Assembly (NCBI GenBank): GCA_043585095.1
Contig: CP121321.1
Location: forward strand, 2,232,001-2,296,000
Reading direction: 5' to 3'
DNA from: JANQIO01 sp043585095
Lineage (GTDB): Bacteria; Pseudomonadota; Gammaproteobacteria; Pseudomonadales; Halieaceae
DNA length: 64,000 nt
Shown: positions 42,677 to 51,311 of the stretch, in pieces
Position numbering within the stretch: the first letter of the stretch is position 1
Layout: each line of letters starts with the position of its first letter
Made by a program: the position numbers and the translations under genes
The notes under the pieces: generated by a model
What the model saw: the letters and a program-made list of their open reading frames with translations, nothing else
Database searches by the model: none
Told to the model about the DNA's origin: nothing

Positions 42677-43657
42677 GTGTCGAAACCCGAAAACCCTGAC
42701 TATTTGGGCGCCATCCGGCGTACCGTGGAACTGGAGCGCGATGCCGTTTCAGATTTATTAGCACGCGTTGACGATAGCTATGCACAAGCGTGCCGCATTT
42801 TGCTGAATACCAAAGGCCGCGTTGTAGTTACCGGCATGGGCAAATCAGGGCACATAGGCACCAAAATTGCCGCAACGCTGGCGAGCACCGGCACGCCCGC
42901 CTTCTTCGTGCACCCCGGCGAAGCGAGCCACGGGGACCTGGGCATGATCACTGAACACGACAGCGTAATAGCGCTTAGCAATAGCGGCTCGACCAGTGAA
43001 GTAGTGACCCTGTTACCCCTTTTTAAACGCATGGGGGTGCCGCTAATCACCATGACCGGCAAAGCGGATTCCATATTGGCGCTGGCCGCTGACGTTAATC
43101 TGGACACCAGCGTCAAAAAAGAAGCCTGCCCAATGGATTTGGCGCCCACCTCCAGCACCACAGTGGCTTTGGTAGCCGGTGACGCACTGGCGATAGCGCT
43201 CCTGGAGGCACGTGGATTTACTGCCGAGGATTATGCTTTTTCACATCCCGGTGGCGCACTCGGGCGCAAGCTTCTGCTAAAGGTTGACGACATTATGCAC
43301 GGCGGCACCGGCCTGCCCAAAGTGGCCCTGGGCACCAAAATTGACTCGGCACTTATGGAAATCAGCACCAAGGGCCTCGGGCTCACCACGGTTTTAACGG
43401 AGGACGGTCGACTGGCGGGCATTTTTACTGATGGCGATCTACGCCGCGCACTGGACCATGAGATAGACATTCACGGCACCGCGATTGAGGACATCATGTC
43501 TCGCGATCCTGTCACTATCGATAAAGAAATCCTCGCCGCCGAAGCACTACATATCATGGAAGAACACAACATCACCGGACTGGTTGCGGTCGACAGGGAA
43601 CAGCGACCCACTGGCGTGGTCAAACTGCAGGATATTCTCAAGGCCGGTGTGGTTTGA
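42677..43657 (+). CDS. kdsD: D-arabinose 5-phosphate isomerase
   Basis: 326-aa KdsD/KpsF. SIS domain with VVTGMGKSGHIGTKIAATLASTGTPAFFVHPGEASHGDLG and ALSNSGSTSEV, followed by two CBS domains (MHGGTGLPKVALGT and DIMSRDPVTIDKE regions). It converts ribulose 5-phosphate to arabinose 5-phosphate for Kdo synthesis. The start is set at GTG 42677, six bases after the yrbG stop; the upstream open frame overlaps yrbG and has no KdsD sequence. It confirms that this organism makes Kdo and hence LPS. Confidence 0.95.
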   Translation: MSKPENPDYLGAIRRTVELERDAVSDLLARVDDSYAQACRILLNTKGRVVVTGMGKSGHIGTKIAATLASTGTPAFFVHPGEASHGDLGMITEHDSVIALSNSGSTSEVVTLLPLFKRMGVPLITMTGKADSILALAADVNLDTSVKKEACPMDLAPTSSTTVALVAGDALAIALLEARGFTAEDYAFSHPGGALGRKLLLKVDDIMHGGTGLPKVALGTKIDSALMEISTKGLGLTTVLTEDGRLAGIFTDGDLRRALDHEIDIHGTAIEDIMSRDPVTIDKEILAAEALHIMEEHNITGLVAVDREQRPTGVVKLQDILKAGVV

Positions 43658-43659
43658 GC

Positions 43660-44199
43660 ATGATTGCAAGCACGACTCAGGATAAAGCGAAGGCCATTCA
43701 ACTTTTAGTGCTCGATGTGGACGGTGTACTCAGTGACGGATCTCTGCTCTACAGCAACGACGGCAACGAAGTGAAGGCGTTTTATACGCCAGACGGTCTG
43801 GGCATTAAGTTACTGCAGAGTACGGGTATTTCTGTTGCTATTATCACCGGCAGACAATCGGAGATTGTTGCCCGCCGAGCCACAGAGCTGGGCATTAACA
43901 CCGTGGTGCAGGGACGCGACGACAAGCTCGCCGCGCTACAGGAATTACTCAAGGACATGGATCTGCCATTGGCGCAGGTTGCTTATATGGGCGACGACTT
44001 ACCCGACCTGTCTGCAATACAGGCCTGCGGTCTCGGTATGACGGTGGCCGATGGTGATGACTTTGTTGCAGAGCACGCAGACTGGCGCAGTCGGCACGAC
44101 GGTGGCCGAGGCGCCGTACGTGAAGCCTGCGAGTTCATTCTGCAGGCTCAGGGCAAGCTTGATGAAGCCCGTGCCCGTTTCCAAAAGGCGGCGCCGTAA
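43660..44199 (+). CDS. kdsC: 3-deoxy-D-manno-octulosonate 8-phosphate phosphatase
   Basis: 179-aa HAD phosphatase. Motif I LLVLDVDGVLSDGSL (catalytic Asp), motif II IITGRQS, and C-terminal YMGDDLPDLSAIQACGLGMTVADG. It removes phosphate from Kdo-8-P. ATG 43660 is chosen; a TTG two codons upstream is possible. Its stop overlaps the next start as TAATG. lptC, which lies between kdsC and lptA in most gammaproteobacteria, is not here. Confidence 0.95.
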   Translation: MIASTTQDKAKAIQLLVLDVDGVLSDGSLLYSNDGNEVKAFYTPDGLGIKLLQSTGISVAIITGRQSEIVARRATELGINTVVQGRDDKLAALQELLKDMDLPLAQVAYMGDDLPDLSAIQACGLGMTVADGDDFVAEHADWRSRHDGGRGAVREACEFILQAQGKLDEARARFQKAAP

Positions 44200-44768
44200 T
44201 GCCTTCACGCGCGATGCCTCTTTGCAGTTTCTTCAGGGTTTTGAAGACACAGAGCATGTGGCTATTGATATTGATGACTTTGGCCGCAGCCCCCTCGACC
44301 TCGGCACTTGAGGGCGATACCGAACAGCCGATCCACATCACCACAGACGAGGCGCTGCGCGATGAGAAAACGGGCCTAACGGTGTATCAGGGCAATGTTG
44401 AGCTGATTCAGGGAACCATCGTTATCAACGCCGACAAGGTCACTTTCTATAGCGACACGACCGAGGCCGACCGCATAGTCGCCGAGGGCAAGCCCGCGAG
44501 AATGCGACAGCAGCCAGAGCCAGATAGCGCACTCATGCACGCCCACGGCGAGACTATCGAGTATTTCCGCAGCGAAGAGCGCATTCAGCTGCGGCAAAAC
44601 GCGCAGGTAGAACAAGACGGCTCTACGGTACGGGGCGATAAGATCGACTACTTTATCAATCAGCAGCTGGTTAAGGCGGCCGCAGGCGCCGAAGATGACA
44701 GCAAGCGCGTCAAAGTGGTCATCCCCCCGCAGCGCCTGCAAGCTGAAGACGACGCGGAAGCGAACTAG
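44199..44768 (+). CDS. lptA: LptA, periplasmic LPS bridge protein
   Basis: 189-aa protein with a signal peptide (FRVLKTQSMWLLILMTLAA, cleavage near TSA) and an LptA/OstA-type beta-jellyroll: EQPIHITTDEALRDEKTGLTVYQGNV, ADKVTFYSD, GETIEYFRSEERIQLRQNAQVEQDGSTVRGDKIDYFI. LptA oligomers connect the inner-membrane LptBFGC complex to LptD. Coupled to kdsC by TAATG; no gene intervenes, so lptC is missing from the operon. lptB follows two bases after its stop. Confidence 0.93.
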   Translation: MPSRAMPLCSFFRVLKTQSMWLLILMTLAAAPSTSALEGDTEQPIHITTDEALRDEKTGLTVYQGNVELIQGTIVINADKVTFYSDTTEADRIVAEGKPARMRQQPEPDSALMHAHGETIEYFRSEERIQLRQNAQVEQDGSTVRGDKIDYFINQQLVKAAAGAEDDSKRVKVVIPPQRLQAEDDAEAN

Positions 44769-44770
44769 GC

Positions 44771-45496
44771 TTGGCTGTTCTAAGCGCCAGTAACCTTGCC
44801 AAGAGCTACCGGGGTAGAAGCGTCGTGCAGGACGTCTCGCTGCAGGTAGAGAGCGGCCAGATCGTCGGTTTGTTGGGGCCCAACGGCGCAGGCAAGACCA
44901 CCTGCTTCTACATGATCGTCGGGATCATTCCGCCAGATCATGGACTAATTACCATCGATGGCCAGGATTTAACTCCGCTTCCCATGCACGGACGCGCAAG
45001 GCGCGGCATTGGGTATCTACCTCAGGAAGCCTCGATATTTCGCAAACTCTCCGTTGCACAAAACCTGATGGCTATTCTGGAGCAACGCGCCGACCTGCAG
45101 CGGGACCAAAGGCAGCAGAAGATGGAAGAGCTATTGGAGGAGTTCCATATAGGCCACATACGCGACAGCGCCGGGATGTCATTATCGGGTGGCGAGCGCA
45201 GGCGGGTTGAAATCGCCAGAGCCCTGGCGACGGATCCTGACTTTATTCTGCTGGATGAGCCTTTTGCCGGTGTCGACCCGATTTCCGTGAACGACATCAA
45301 GCAAATCATCAGCCACTTACAGGGGCGCGGTATCGGTGTTCTGATTACCGACCACAACGTCCGCGATACCCTGGACATTTGCGAAAAAGCCTACATCGTC
45401 GGTGAGGGCCATATTATTGCCGCCGGCACCGCAGAAGACATATTGGCCGATGATCAAGTCAGAAAAGTTTACCTGGGCGACAGCTTTAGCCTATAA
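44771..45496 (+). CDS. lptB: LptB, LPS export ABC transporter ATPase
   Basis: 241-aa ABC ATPase. Walker A GPNGAGKTT at 36-44, LSGGERRRVEIARAL signature, Walker B FILLDEPFAGVDP, and H-loop LITDHNVRDT. The sequence GIGYLPQEASIFRKLSV is typical of LptB. It would drive LptF-LptG (17.3-19.4 kb). Start appears to be TTG, two bases after the lptA stop. rpoN follows after a 232-base gap. Confidence 0.95.
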   Translation: MAVLSASNLAKSYRGRSVVQDVSLQVESGQIVGLLGPNGAGKTTCFYMIVGIIPPDHGLITIDGQDLTPLPMHGRARRGIGYLPQEASIFRKLSVAQNLMAILEQRADLQRDQRQQKMEELLEEFHIGHIRDSAGMSLSGGERRRVEIARALATDPDFILLDEPFAGVDPISVNDIKQIISHLQGRGIGVLITDHNVRDTLDICEKAYIVGEGHIIAAGTAEDILADDQVRKVYLGDSFSL

Positions 45497-45728
45497 GCCC
45501 ACAGGAACTGCCTCGCTCTGATTGCCGCTGTACTAGAGCCCCGGAACCGCGAGACAAGTCAACCCAAGATTCCGACATTGGCCACCTTTTAACAGGTCAG
45601 GAATGCCTGCAACAAGGCACTCGCATTAGTACCTGCGCCCGCCTTGACTTGGACCATGCCATTTTCATGCCAACCTTGCCTATGCCGTTCTCGGCAGATA
45701 CACTCCAACGGCATCTGTAAGAGTTTTT
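45497..45728. other. Gap between lptB and rpoN
   Basis: 232 bases without a gene. Low-complexity or hairpin features are weak. It presumably contains an rpoN promoter or leader; I see no confident boxes. A frame starting at 45644 overlaps rpoN out of frame and is not credible. Confidence 0.4.
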
Positions 45729-47228
45729 ATGAAACAGTCCTTACAACTCAAAATGGGTCAGCAGCTTGTCATGACCCCTCAGCTACAGCAGGCGATCAAG
45801 CTGCTGCAGCTGTCGACACTGGATCTCCAGCAGGAGATTCAGGAAGCGCTCGAATCCAATCCAATGCTGGAAGTCCAGGAAGGGGACGACACGGATACGC
45901 GCGAGGCCCGGCTGGAAGAAGATGCCATTGCGGCACGCCAGGAAGCTGATGCCCCTATCGACGCCAACATCGGCAGCTCGGAAACAGGCGGCGAAGAGCC
46001 CAGCTCAGAAGGTTTTGAAAACAGCCTGCCCGATGAATTACCCGTCGACACTCAATGGGATGACGTCTATCAGTCCAGCGGCCCTGCCGGCGGTGCAGCG
46101 CCCAGCGCAGAGTATGACCTTGATAGCCGAAATAGCAGCAGCGAGTCGCTACTGGACCACCTGCTCTGGCAGCTCAACTTAACGCGCTTTTCTGACGCCG
46201 ACCGTATCATCGCGATGGCCATCATTGATGCCACGGACAGAAACGGCCGACTGACTGTCACGCTGGAAGAGATTTGGGAGCCGCTCTCTCAAGAGCTGGA
46301 CGTCGAGCTTGATGAAGCGGTTGCCGTGCTGCACCGGCTGCAGCAGTTTGATCCGCCAGGCGTCTGCACGCATGATCTCAGGGAATGCCTACTGGTTCAG
46401 TTGCAGCAGCTTCCCCCGGATACGCCGTATCTCGCTGAAGCCAAGCTGGTGATCAATCGATATATGAATCTACTGGGCAACCGGGACTATGCGCAACTCA
46501 TGCGTCGCAGCAAGATTCGCGAACCGGAGCTGAAAGCCGTGTTGGCCCTTATACAATCGCTCAACCCAAATCCCGGACAAGGCATCGGAGACGACAATAC
46601 CGAGTACATCGTTCCCGATGTATTTGTTAGCAAAAAGAATGGTGTGTGGACGGTTGAATTGAACCCCGATATCGCGCCCCGACTGCGAATCAATGAAGGC
46701 TACGCCGGCCTCGTGAAGCGCGCTGATAATAGCGCCGACAACACCTATATGCGCGACAGCCTGCAGGAAGCCCGCTGGTTTCTGAAAAGCCTGCAAAGCC
46801 GTAACGAAACATTAATGAAAGTTGCAACGCGCATTGTTGAGCACCAGCGTGGTTTTCTGGAATACGGCGAGGAAGCGATGAAACCTCTGGTGTTACATGA
46901 CATCGCTGAGGCCGTTGAGATGCACGAATCGACGATCTCCAGGGTAACGACGCAAAAATATATGCACACCCCGCGCGGCATCTTCGAGCTGAAGTACTTT
47001 TTCTCCAGCCACGTGAATACAGCCTCCGGAGGGGAATGTTCCTCTACGGCGATCCGGGCATTGATCAAGAAGCTGATTGCAGCTGAAAACCCGCGCAAGC
47101 CCCTAAGCGACAGCAAAATTACCACCCTGCTTGAAGAGCAGGGCATCAAGGTAGCCAGGCGCACTATTGCCAAATACCGCGAGGCGCTGGTCATACCGCC
47201 TTCAAACGAGCGCAAACGCCTTGTTTAG
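45729..47228 (+). CDS. rpoN: RNA polymerase sigma-54 factor
   Basis: 499-aa RpoN. Region I (MKQSLQLKMGQQLVMTPQLQQAIKLLQLSTLDL) is the Q/L-rich activator-interacting segment, region II is acidic (about residues 50-120), region III contains the core-binding and HTH parts, and the C-terminal RpoN box ARRTIAKYREAL at 477-488 (start 47157) contacts the -24 element. Full length. hpf, ptsN, rapZ and npr follow in the usual order. Confidence 0.97.
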   Translation: MKQSLQLKMGQQLVMTPQLQQAIKLLQLSTLDLQQEIQEALESNPMLEVQEGDDTDTREARLEEDAIAARQEADAPIDANIGSSETGGEEPSSEGFENSLPDELPVDTQWDDVYQSSGPAGGAAPSAEYDLDSRNSSSESLLDHLLWQLNLTRFSDADRIIAMAIIDATDRNGRLTVTLEEIWEPLSQELDVELDEAVAVLHRLQQFDPPGVCTHDLRECLLVQLQQLPPDTPYLAEAKLVINRYMNLLGNRDYAQLMRRSKIREPELKAVLALIQSLNPNPGQGIGDDNTEYIVPDVFVSKKNGVWTVELNPDIAPRLRINEGYAGLVKRADNSADNTYMRDSLQEARWFLKSLQSRNETLMKVATRIVEHQRGFLEYGEEAMKPLVLHDIAEAVEMHESTISRVTTQKYMHTPRGIFELKYFFSSHVNTASGGECSSTAIRALIKKLIAAENPRKPLSDSKITTLLEEQGIKVARRTIAKYREALVIPPSNERKRLV

Positions 47229-47348
47229 TGCCGCCGCAGAAACCCCCATGTTACGGTCAGGAATACAGCCACCGGTAGTCTGGTCTAGACTGAGGAATAG
47301 GCTGGCACTGCCCGTTCAATACGCCCGCCGACATAACAGGAGCGATCT

Positions 47349-47636
47349 ATGGATATCACCGTTAGTGGACACCACGTTGAGGTCACACCCGCATTGAACG
47401 ACTACGTCATGACGAAGTTTGAGCGCCTGGAAAGGCATTTTGACCAAATTACTAACACTCAGGTCACGCTAATCGTAGAAAAGCTCGTCCAGAAAGCGGA
47501 GGCAACAGTCCATGTTTCCGGCGCTGACCTGTTCGCGAATGCCGAGTCCGAAGATATGTACGCCGCTATTGATCTGCTAGTGGACAAGCTGGACCGACAG
47601 CTGATTAAGCACAAGGAAAAGAGCCGCGGACACTGA
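47349..47636 (+). CDS. hpf: Ribosome hibernation promoting factor (short form)
   Basis: 95-aa HPF/YfiA family. MDITVSGHHVEVTPALNDYVMTKFERLERHF and VHVSGADLFANAESEDMYAAIDLLVDKLDRQLIKHKEK are diagnostic of short HPF, which binds the 30S decoding site in stationary phase and helps dimerise ribosomes. Overlaps the ptsN start as TGATG. Confidence 0.95.
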   Translation: MDITVSGHHVEVTPALNDYVMTKFERLERHFDQITNTQVTLIVEKLVQKAEATVHVSGADLFANAESEDMYAAIDLLVDKLDRQLIKHKEKSRGH

Positions 47637-48094
47637 TGTTGCAACTTGAGGCACTGCTTCCACCTTCACTAACCTTCTGTTCTGCCTCTGGCGTCAGCAA
47701 GAAACGGGTGATCGAGGACGCCTCGCGGTTCATAGCCGCGGAGCGCCCGGACTTTGATGAGAAGGCGCTCTTCACCAACCTGCTGGCCAGAGAGAAACTT
47801 GGCAGCACGGCTCTGGGGGACGGCATTGCCCTGCCCCACTGCCGACTTGCAGGATGCGAGACACCTACCGTTGCGCTTATGACTCTGGCGAACCCTGTCG
47901 ATTTTGACGCGCCAGATCGACAACCGGTTGATGTGTTGTTTTTCCTCATCGTACCCGAGGAAGCGATACAAGATCATCTGGACATCCTTGCGACGCTGGC
48001 TGGCCTGCTTAGCCACGAAACTTTTTGCAAACGCCTGAGAGAGTCCACATCAGCAGAGTCTCTGTATCACAATGCCATCTCCTACAGGCCGTGA
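47636..48094 (+). CDS. ptsN: Nitrogen PTS EIIA component
   Basis: 152-aa PTS EIIA-Ntr. The phosphorylatable His is in ALPHCRLAGC. It takes part in the PtsP-NPr-PtsN regulatory phosphorelay that affects potassium uptake, envelope stress and nitrogen metabolism. Translationally coupled to hpf; rapZ starts eight bases after its stop. Confidence 0.94.
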   Translation: MLQLEALLPPSLTFCSASGVSKKRVIEDASRFIAAERPDFDEKALFTNLLAREKLGSTALGDGIALPHCRLAGCETPTVALMTLANPVDFDAPDRQPVDVLFFLIVPEEAIQDHLDILATLAGLLSHETFCKRLRESTSAESLYHNAISYRP

Positions 48095-48101
48095 GTGCGG
48101 C

Positions 48102-48968
48102 ATGCGCCTTGTCGTAATTAGCGGCCGGTCGGGGTCCGGTAAAAGCACTGCGCTACACCAGCTTGAAGACGAGGGCTTCTACTGCATCGATAATTTGCCC
48201 GCTACGCTGTTGCCGGCACTGGTAGAACGCGCGCTCGGTGAAGCCTTTGCTGAACAGGGTCTGGCGGTGTGCATTGATGCGCGCAACGCCCATGCCGACC
48301 TTGCCCATTTCTCAGAAAATCTCGCCTCGCTGCCAGACGCCGTCGAAGTGGACGTTGTGTTTCTCGACGCCGACGATCCAAACCTGATTAAACGCTTCAG
48401 CGAAACCCGCCGACGGCATCCCTTAAGCAGTGATTCCAGACCCCTGGCAGACGCCATAGCGTTAGAACGACAGATTCTGGAGCCCATCGTCAGTAATGCA
48501 TCTCTGGTCATCGATACCAGCGCCATGACTATCTATGAGTTGCGTTCGGCAATACGAGAACGTATTGCCGGCGCAGGTGCAGGCAAGCTTTCAGTGCTGT
48601 TTCAGTCTTTTGGCTTCAAGCGCGGGCTGCCGGCAGATGCTGACCTGGTTTTTGACGTACGTATGCTACCGAACCCTCACTGGGAAAAAGCCCTGAGGAT
48701 GAGGACCGGGAGAGATATCGAAGTCGTCGAGTTCCTGGACAAACAGGCGGATGCGATCGCCTTGTTCAACGACATCGTTGATTTCCTCACCACCTGGCTG
48801 CCGCGATACCAAAGTAGCAATCGAAGCTACGTGACGATTGCCCTGGGCTGCACCGGCGGTCAGCACCGTTCAGTCTATTTGGCCGAGAAGCTCTACGCGC
48901 ATTTCTGCGACAGCGATGCAGACGTCAATCTCCGGCACAGAGAACTGCAAAGCGGCGCACAAGCATAG
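48102..48968 (+). CDS. rapZ: RNase adapter protein RapZ
   Basis: 288-aa RapZ (YvcJ family). Walker A GRSGSGKST near the N-terminus, CIDNLPATLLP, Walker-B-like VDVVFLDADD, and a C-terminal domain with IALGCTGGQHRSVYLAEKLY. RapZ controls small-RNA-guided glucosamine-6-phosphate synthase expression in enterobacteria by presenting GlmZ to RNase E. The start is ATG 48102; the frame upstream to 48072 overlaps ptsN. Position after ptsN and before npr is canonical. Confidence 0.95.
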   Translation: MRLVVISGRSGSGKSTALHQLEDEGFYCIDNLPATLLPALVERALGEAFAEQGLAVCIDARNAHADLAHFSENLASLPDAVEVDVVFLDADDPNLIKRFSETRRRHPLSSDSRPLADAIALERQILEPIVSNASLVIDTSAMTIYELRSAIRERIAGAGAGKLSVLFQSFGFKRGLPADADLVFDVRMLPNPHWEKALRMRTGRDIEVVEFLDKQADAIALFNDIVDFLTTWLPRYQSSNRSYVTIALGCTGGQHRSVYLAEKLYAHFCDSDADVNLRHRELQSGAQA

Positions 48969-49105
48969 TGTCGCAAAGTGTGTTGCAAAGTGGTGACGTA
49001 AACTAGCACCCGTAATGACAGGTGATTCGCACCGGCCCGACGCGTACAATCCGGGGCTGACGTTGAAATCCGGTCCCATTTATCGATACACCACAGGCTA
49101 TCAAC

Positions 49106-49375
49106 ATGCTTCGGCAGCAGATAACCATAATCAACAAGCTCGGGCTTCACGCAAGGGCAGCGGCAATGCTGGTGAGCTGTGCGTCGGCGTTCTCAAGCCG
49201 GGTCACGGTAGGACCGGAAGGCGCCATGGTGGATGCCAAAAGCATCATGTCGGTGATGATGCTAGCCGCAAGCCAGGGCACCAATCTGATTCTCGAAGTT
49301 GACGGGAGCGATGAGGACGCCGCGCTGGCGGCGGTTGTTGAGCTGGTGGAGAACCGCTTCGACGAGGGTGAGTAA
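49106..49375 (+). CDS. npr: Phosphocarrier protein NPr
   Basis: 89-aa HPr-family protein of the nitrogen PTS. Phospho-His15 in KLGLHARAAAM, and the regulatory Ser region in KSIMSVMMLAASQGT. Passes phosphate from PtsP to PtsN. The TAATG overlap links it to mgtE. A 137-base gap separates it from rapZ. Confidence 0.95.
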   Translation: MLRQQITIINKLGLHARAAAMLVSCASAFSSRVTVGPEGAMVDAKSIMSVMMLAASQGTNLILEVDGSDEDAALAAVVELVENRFDEGE

Positions 49376-50736
49376 TGGGCACCCGCACCGCTGACCAGAA
49401 CCGCACGCAGGCGCAGCTTGAAGCGCTCACCCGTGCCTTGGAGAGCGGCACCTTTCTAAACGTTCGGCAAACGCTGAGCGCACTCTCCGCGCCTGATATC
49501 GCCAAGCTGCTGGAATCCTCACCTCCACCTACGCGGGCAGTGTTGTGGCAGCTCGTGGACGAAGAGGCCGAAGGCGAGGTATTGCTGGAACTTGGCGACG
49601 AGCTGCAAGCGCAGTTCCTCAAGGGCCGTGACGCACAAGAAGTTGTCTCGATGACTGAAGGCCTCGAGACTGACGACCTGGCTGATATCCTACAAAGGCT
49701 GCCTGAAGAATTGGTTCAGCAGGTCCTGTTGGCCATGGACTATCAGGATCGGGCGCGCGTCAAGCAGGTACTCGACTACCCTGAGGACACCGCTGGCGGC
49801 ATCATGAACACCGACACCATTACGGTGCGTGCTCAACATACAGCGGACGTGGTGCTTCGCTACCTGCGTCGCCATCAGGAAATTCCTGAGATGACCGACA
49901 GCCTGATCGTCGTGAATCGAAGTGACCGTGTGCTTGGACTGCTGCCGCTGCGCGCCCTTCTAGTCGCCGCGCCTGACGCGACCATACGCGACATAATGGA
50001 AACCGATGTTGTATCAATCCCAGCCGAAATGGAGGCCATAGAGGTCAGTCGGCTGTTTGAACGCAACGGCTGGGTTTCCGCGCCGGTCGTTGATCAAGCG
50101 GGCAAACTTCGCGGGCGAATCACCATTGATGACGTGGTCGATTTGATTCGCGAAGAAGCCGAACATTCCTTAATGGGCATGGCGGGACTGGATGAGGACG
50201 AGGATACCTTCGCACCCGTCCTGAAAACGACGCCACGGCGAGCGGTGTGGCTTGGAATCAACCTCATCACCGCGTTTATCGCCGCTTCAGTTATCAATTT
50301 GTTCCAGGGCACCATCGATAAGGTCGTCGCTCTGGCTGTTTTGATGCCGGTAGTCGCCAGCATGGGTGGTATCGCCGGCACACAAACACTAACCGTCATG
50401 GTACGTGGCATTGCCCTGGGGCAAATTGGCCAGAGTAATCAGCGCTGGCTGGTCAATCGGGAGCTGATGGTTGGCGTACTCAATGGTCTACTTTGGGCCC
50501 TGGTAGTCTCAGTCGTTGCGTCCGTATGGTTTGAGGACTGGCGAATAGGCGCCATCATTGCAGTTGCCGTCGTAATCAATTTGGTTACTGCGGCCGTTGC
50601 CGGCACCATCATTCCTCTCCTGATGAAACGCTACGAGATTGATCCGGCTCTGGCAGGCGGCGTGGTGCTGACCACCGTGACGGACGTCGTGGGCTTTATG
50701 TCCTTCCTGGGGCTGGCAACTATGGTGTACGGATAA
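49375..50736 (+). CDS. mgtE: Magnesium transporter MgtE
   Basis: 453-aa MgtE. N-terminal MgtE_N superhelical domain, two CBS domains (GGIMNTDTITVRAQHTADVVLRYLRR and IMETDVVSIPAEMEAIEVSRLFERNGW), a connecting helix and five C-terminal membrane segments including LGINLITAFIAASVINLF and the ion-pathway GGIAGTQTLTVMVRGIALGQI. It imports Mg2+ and closes when cytoplasmic Mg2+ is high. Coupled to npr (TAATG), which is also seen in pseudomonads. Confidence 0.94.
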   Translation: MGTRTADQNRTQAQLEALTRALESGTFLNVRQTLSALSAPDIAKLLESSPPPTRAVLWQLVDEEAEGEVLLELGDELQAQFLKGRDAQEVVSMTEGLETDDLADILQRLPEELVQQVLLAMDYQDRARVKQVLDYPEDTAGGIMNTDTITVRAQHTADVVLRYLRRHQEIPEMTDSLIVVNRSDRVLGLLPLRALLVAAPDATIRDIMETDVVSIPAEMEAIEVSRLFERNGWVSAPVVDQAGKLRGRITIDDVVDLIREEAEHSLMGMAGLDEDEDTFAPVLKTTPRRAVWLGINLITAFIAASVINLFQGTIDKVVALAVLMPVVASMGGIAGTQTLTVMVRGIALGQIGQSNQRWLVNRELMVGVLNGLLWALVVSVVASVWFEDWRIGAIIAVAVVINLVTAAVAGTIIPLLMKRYEIDPALAGGVVLTTVTDVVGFMSFLGLATMVYG

Positions 50737-50741
50737 ATCCC

Positions 50742-51293
50742 ATGGCAAGAAAGAAACGTGTAAAGCCCGACAGCAGTGCTGCTCTTGACGCTGAGCTACA
50801 GGACGAAAAGCCTAGTAAGTCAGCCATGAAGCGGCAGATGACGGCACTACAGGAATTGGGCGAAGCACTGGTCGCTTTGAGCGACAAAGAGCTTGCGAAA
50901 ATCCCCATTGATGACGAAAGGCTGTATGAGGTGATCATTGAGGCCCGCGGTATTCGCAGCAACTCGGCAAAACGTCGACATCTGCAGTTCCTGGGAAAGC
51001 TCATGCGACACGTGGATCCAGAGCCCATGGAATCCGCTCTCAATGCCCTTCACCAAGCGCGCCGTGACACCGCCGAGGGATTTCAGGCGCTGGAGGGCTG
51101 GCGCGACAAACTGCTTGAGGAAGGCGAGCCGGCGATTGAAAACTTGCTCGCCGAGTTTCCAAGTGCTGACCGCCAACAGCTTAGACAGCTACTGCGACAG
51201 CACAAGAAAGAGGTAGAAATGGATAAGCCCGCTGCCAGTGCGCGCAAGATTTTTCGCTATCTGCGTGACCTCGCTGAAGCCCAAAGCCACTAG
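50742..51293 (+). CDS. darP: Ribosome biogenesis factor DarP (YjgA)
   Basis: 183-aa all-helical protein. KPSKSAMKRQMTALQELGEALVALSDKELAKIP and NSAKRRHLQFLGKLMRHVD are family hallmarks. DarP assists late assembly of the 50S subunit near the peptidyl-transferase centre. Convergent with yhdP, 18 bases apart; tldD, which accompanies it in relatives, is not here. Confidence 0.92.
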   Translation: MARKKRVKPDSSAALDAELQDEKPSKSAMKRQMTALQELGEALVALSDKELAKIPIDDERLYEVIIEARGIRSNSAKRRHLQFLGKLMRHVDPEPMESALNALHQARRDTAEGFQALEGWRDKLLEEGEPAIENLLAEFPSADRQQLRQLLRQHKKEVEMDKPAASARKIFRYLRDLAEAQSH

Positions 51294-51311
51294 CAACAAC
51301 CGCCAAAGGTG

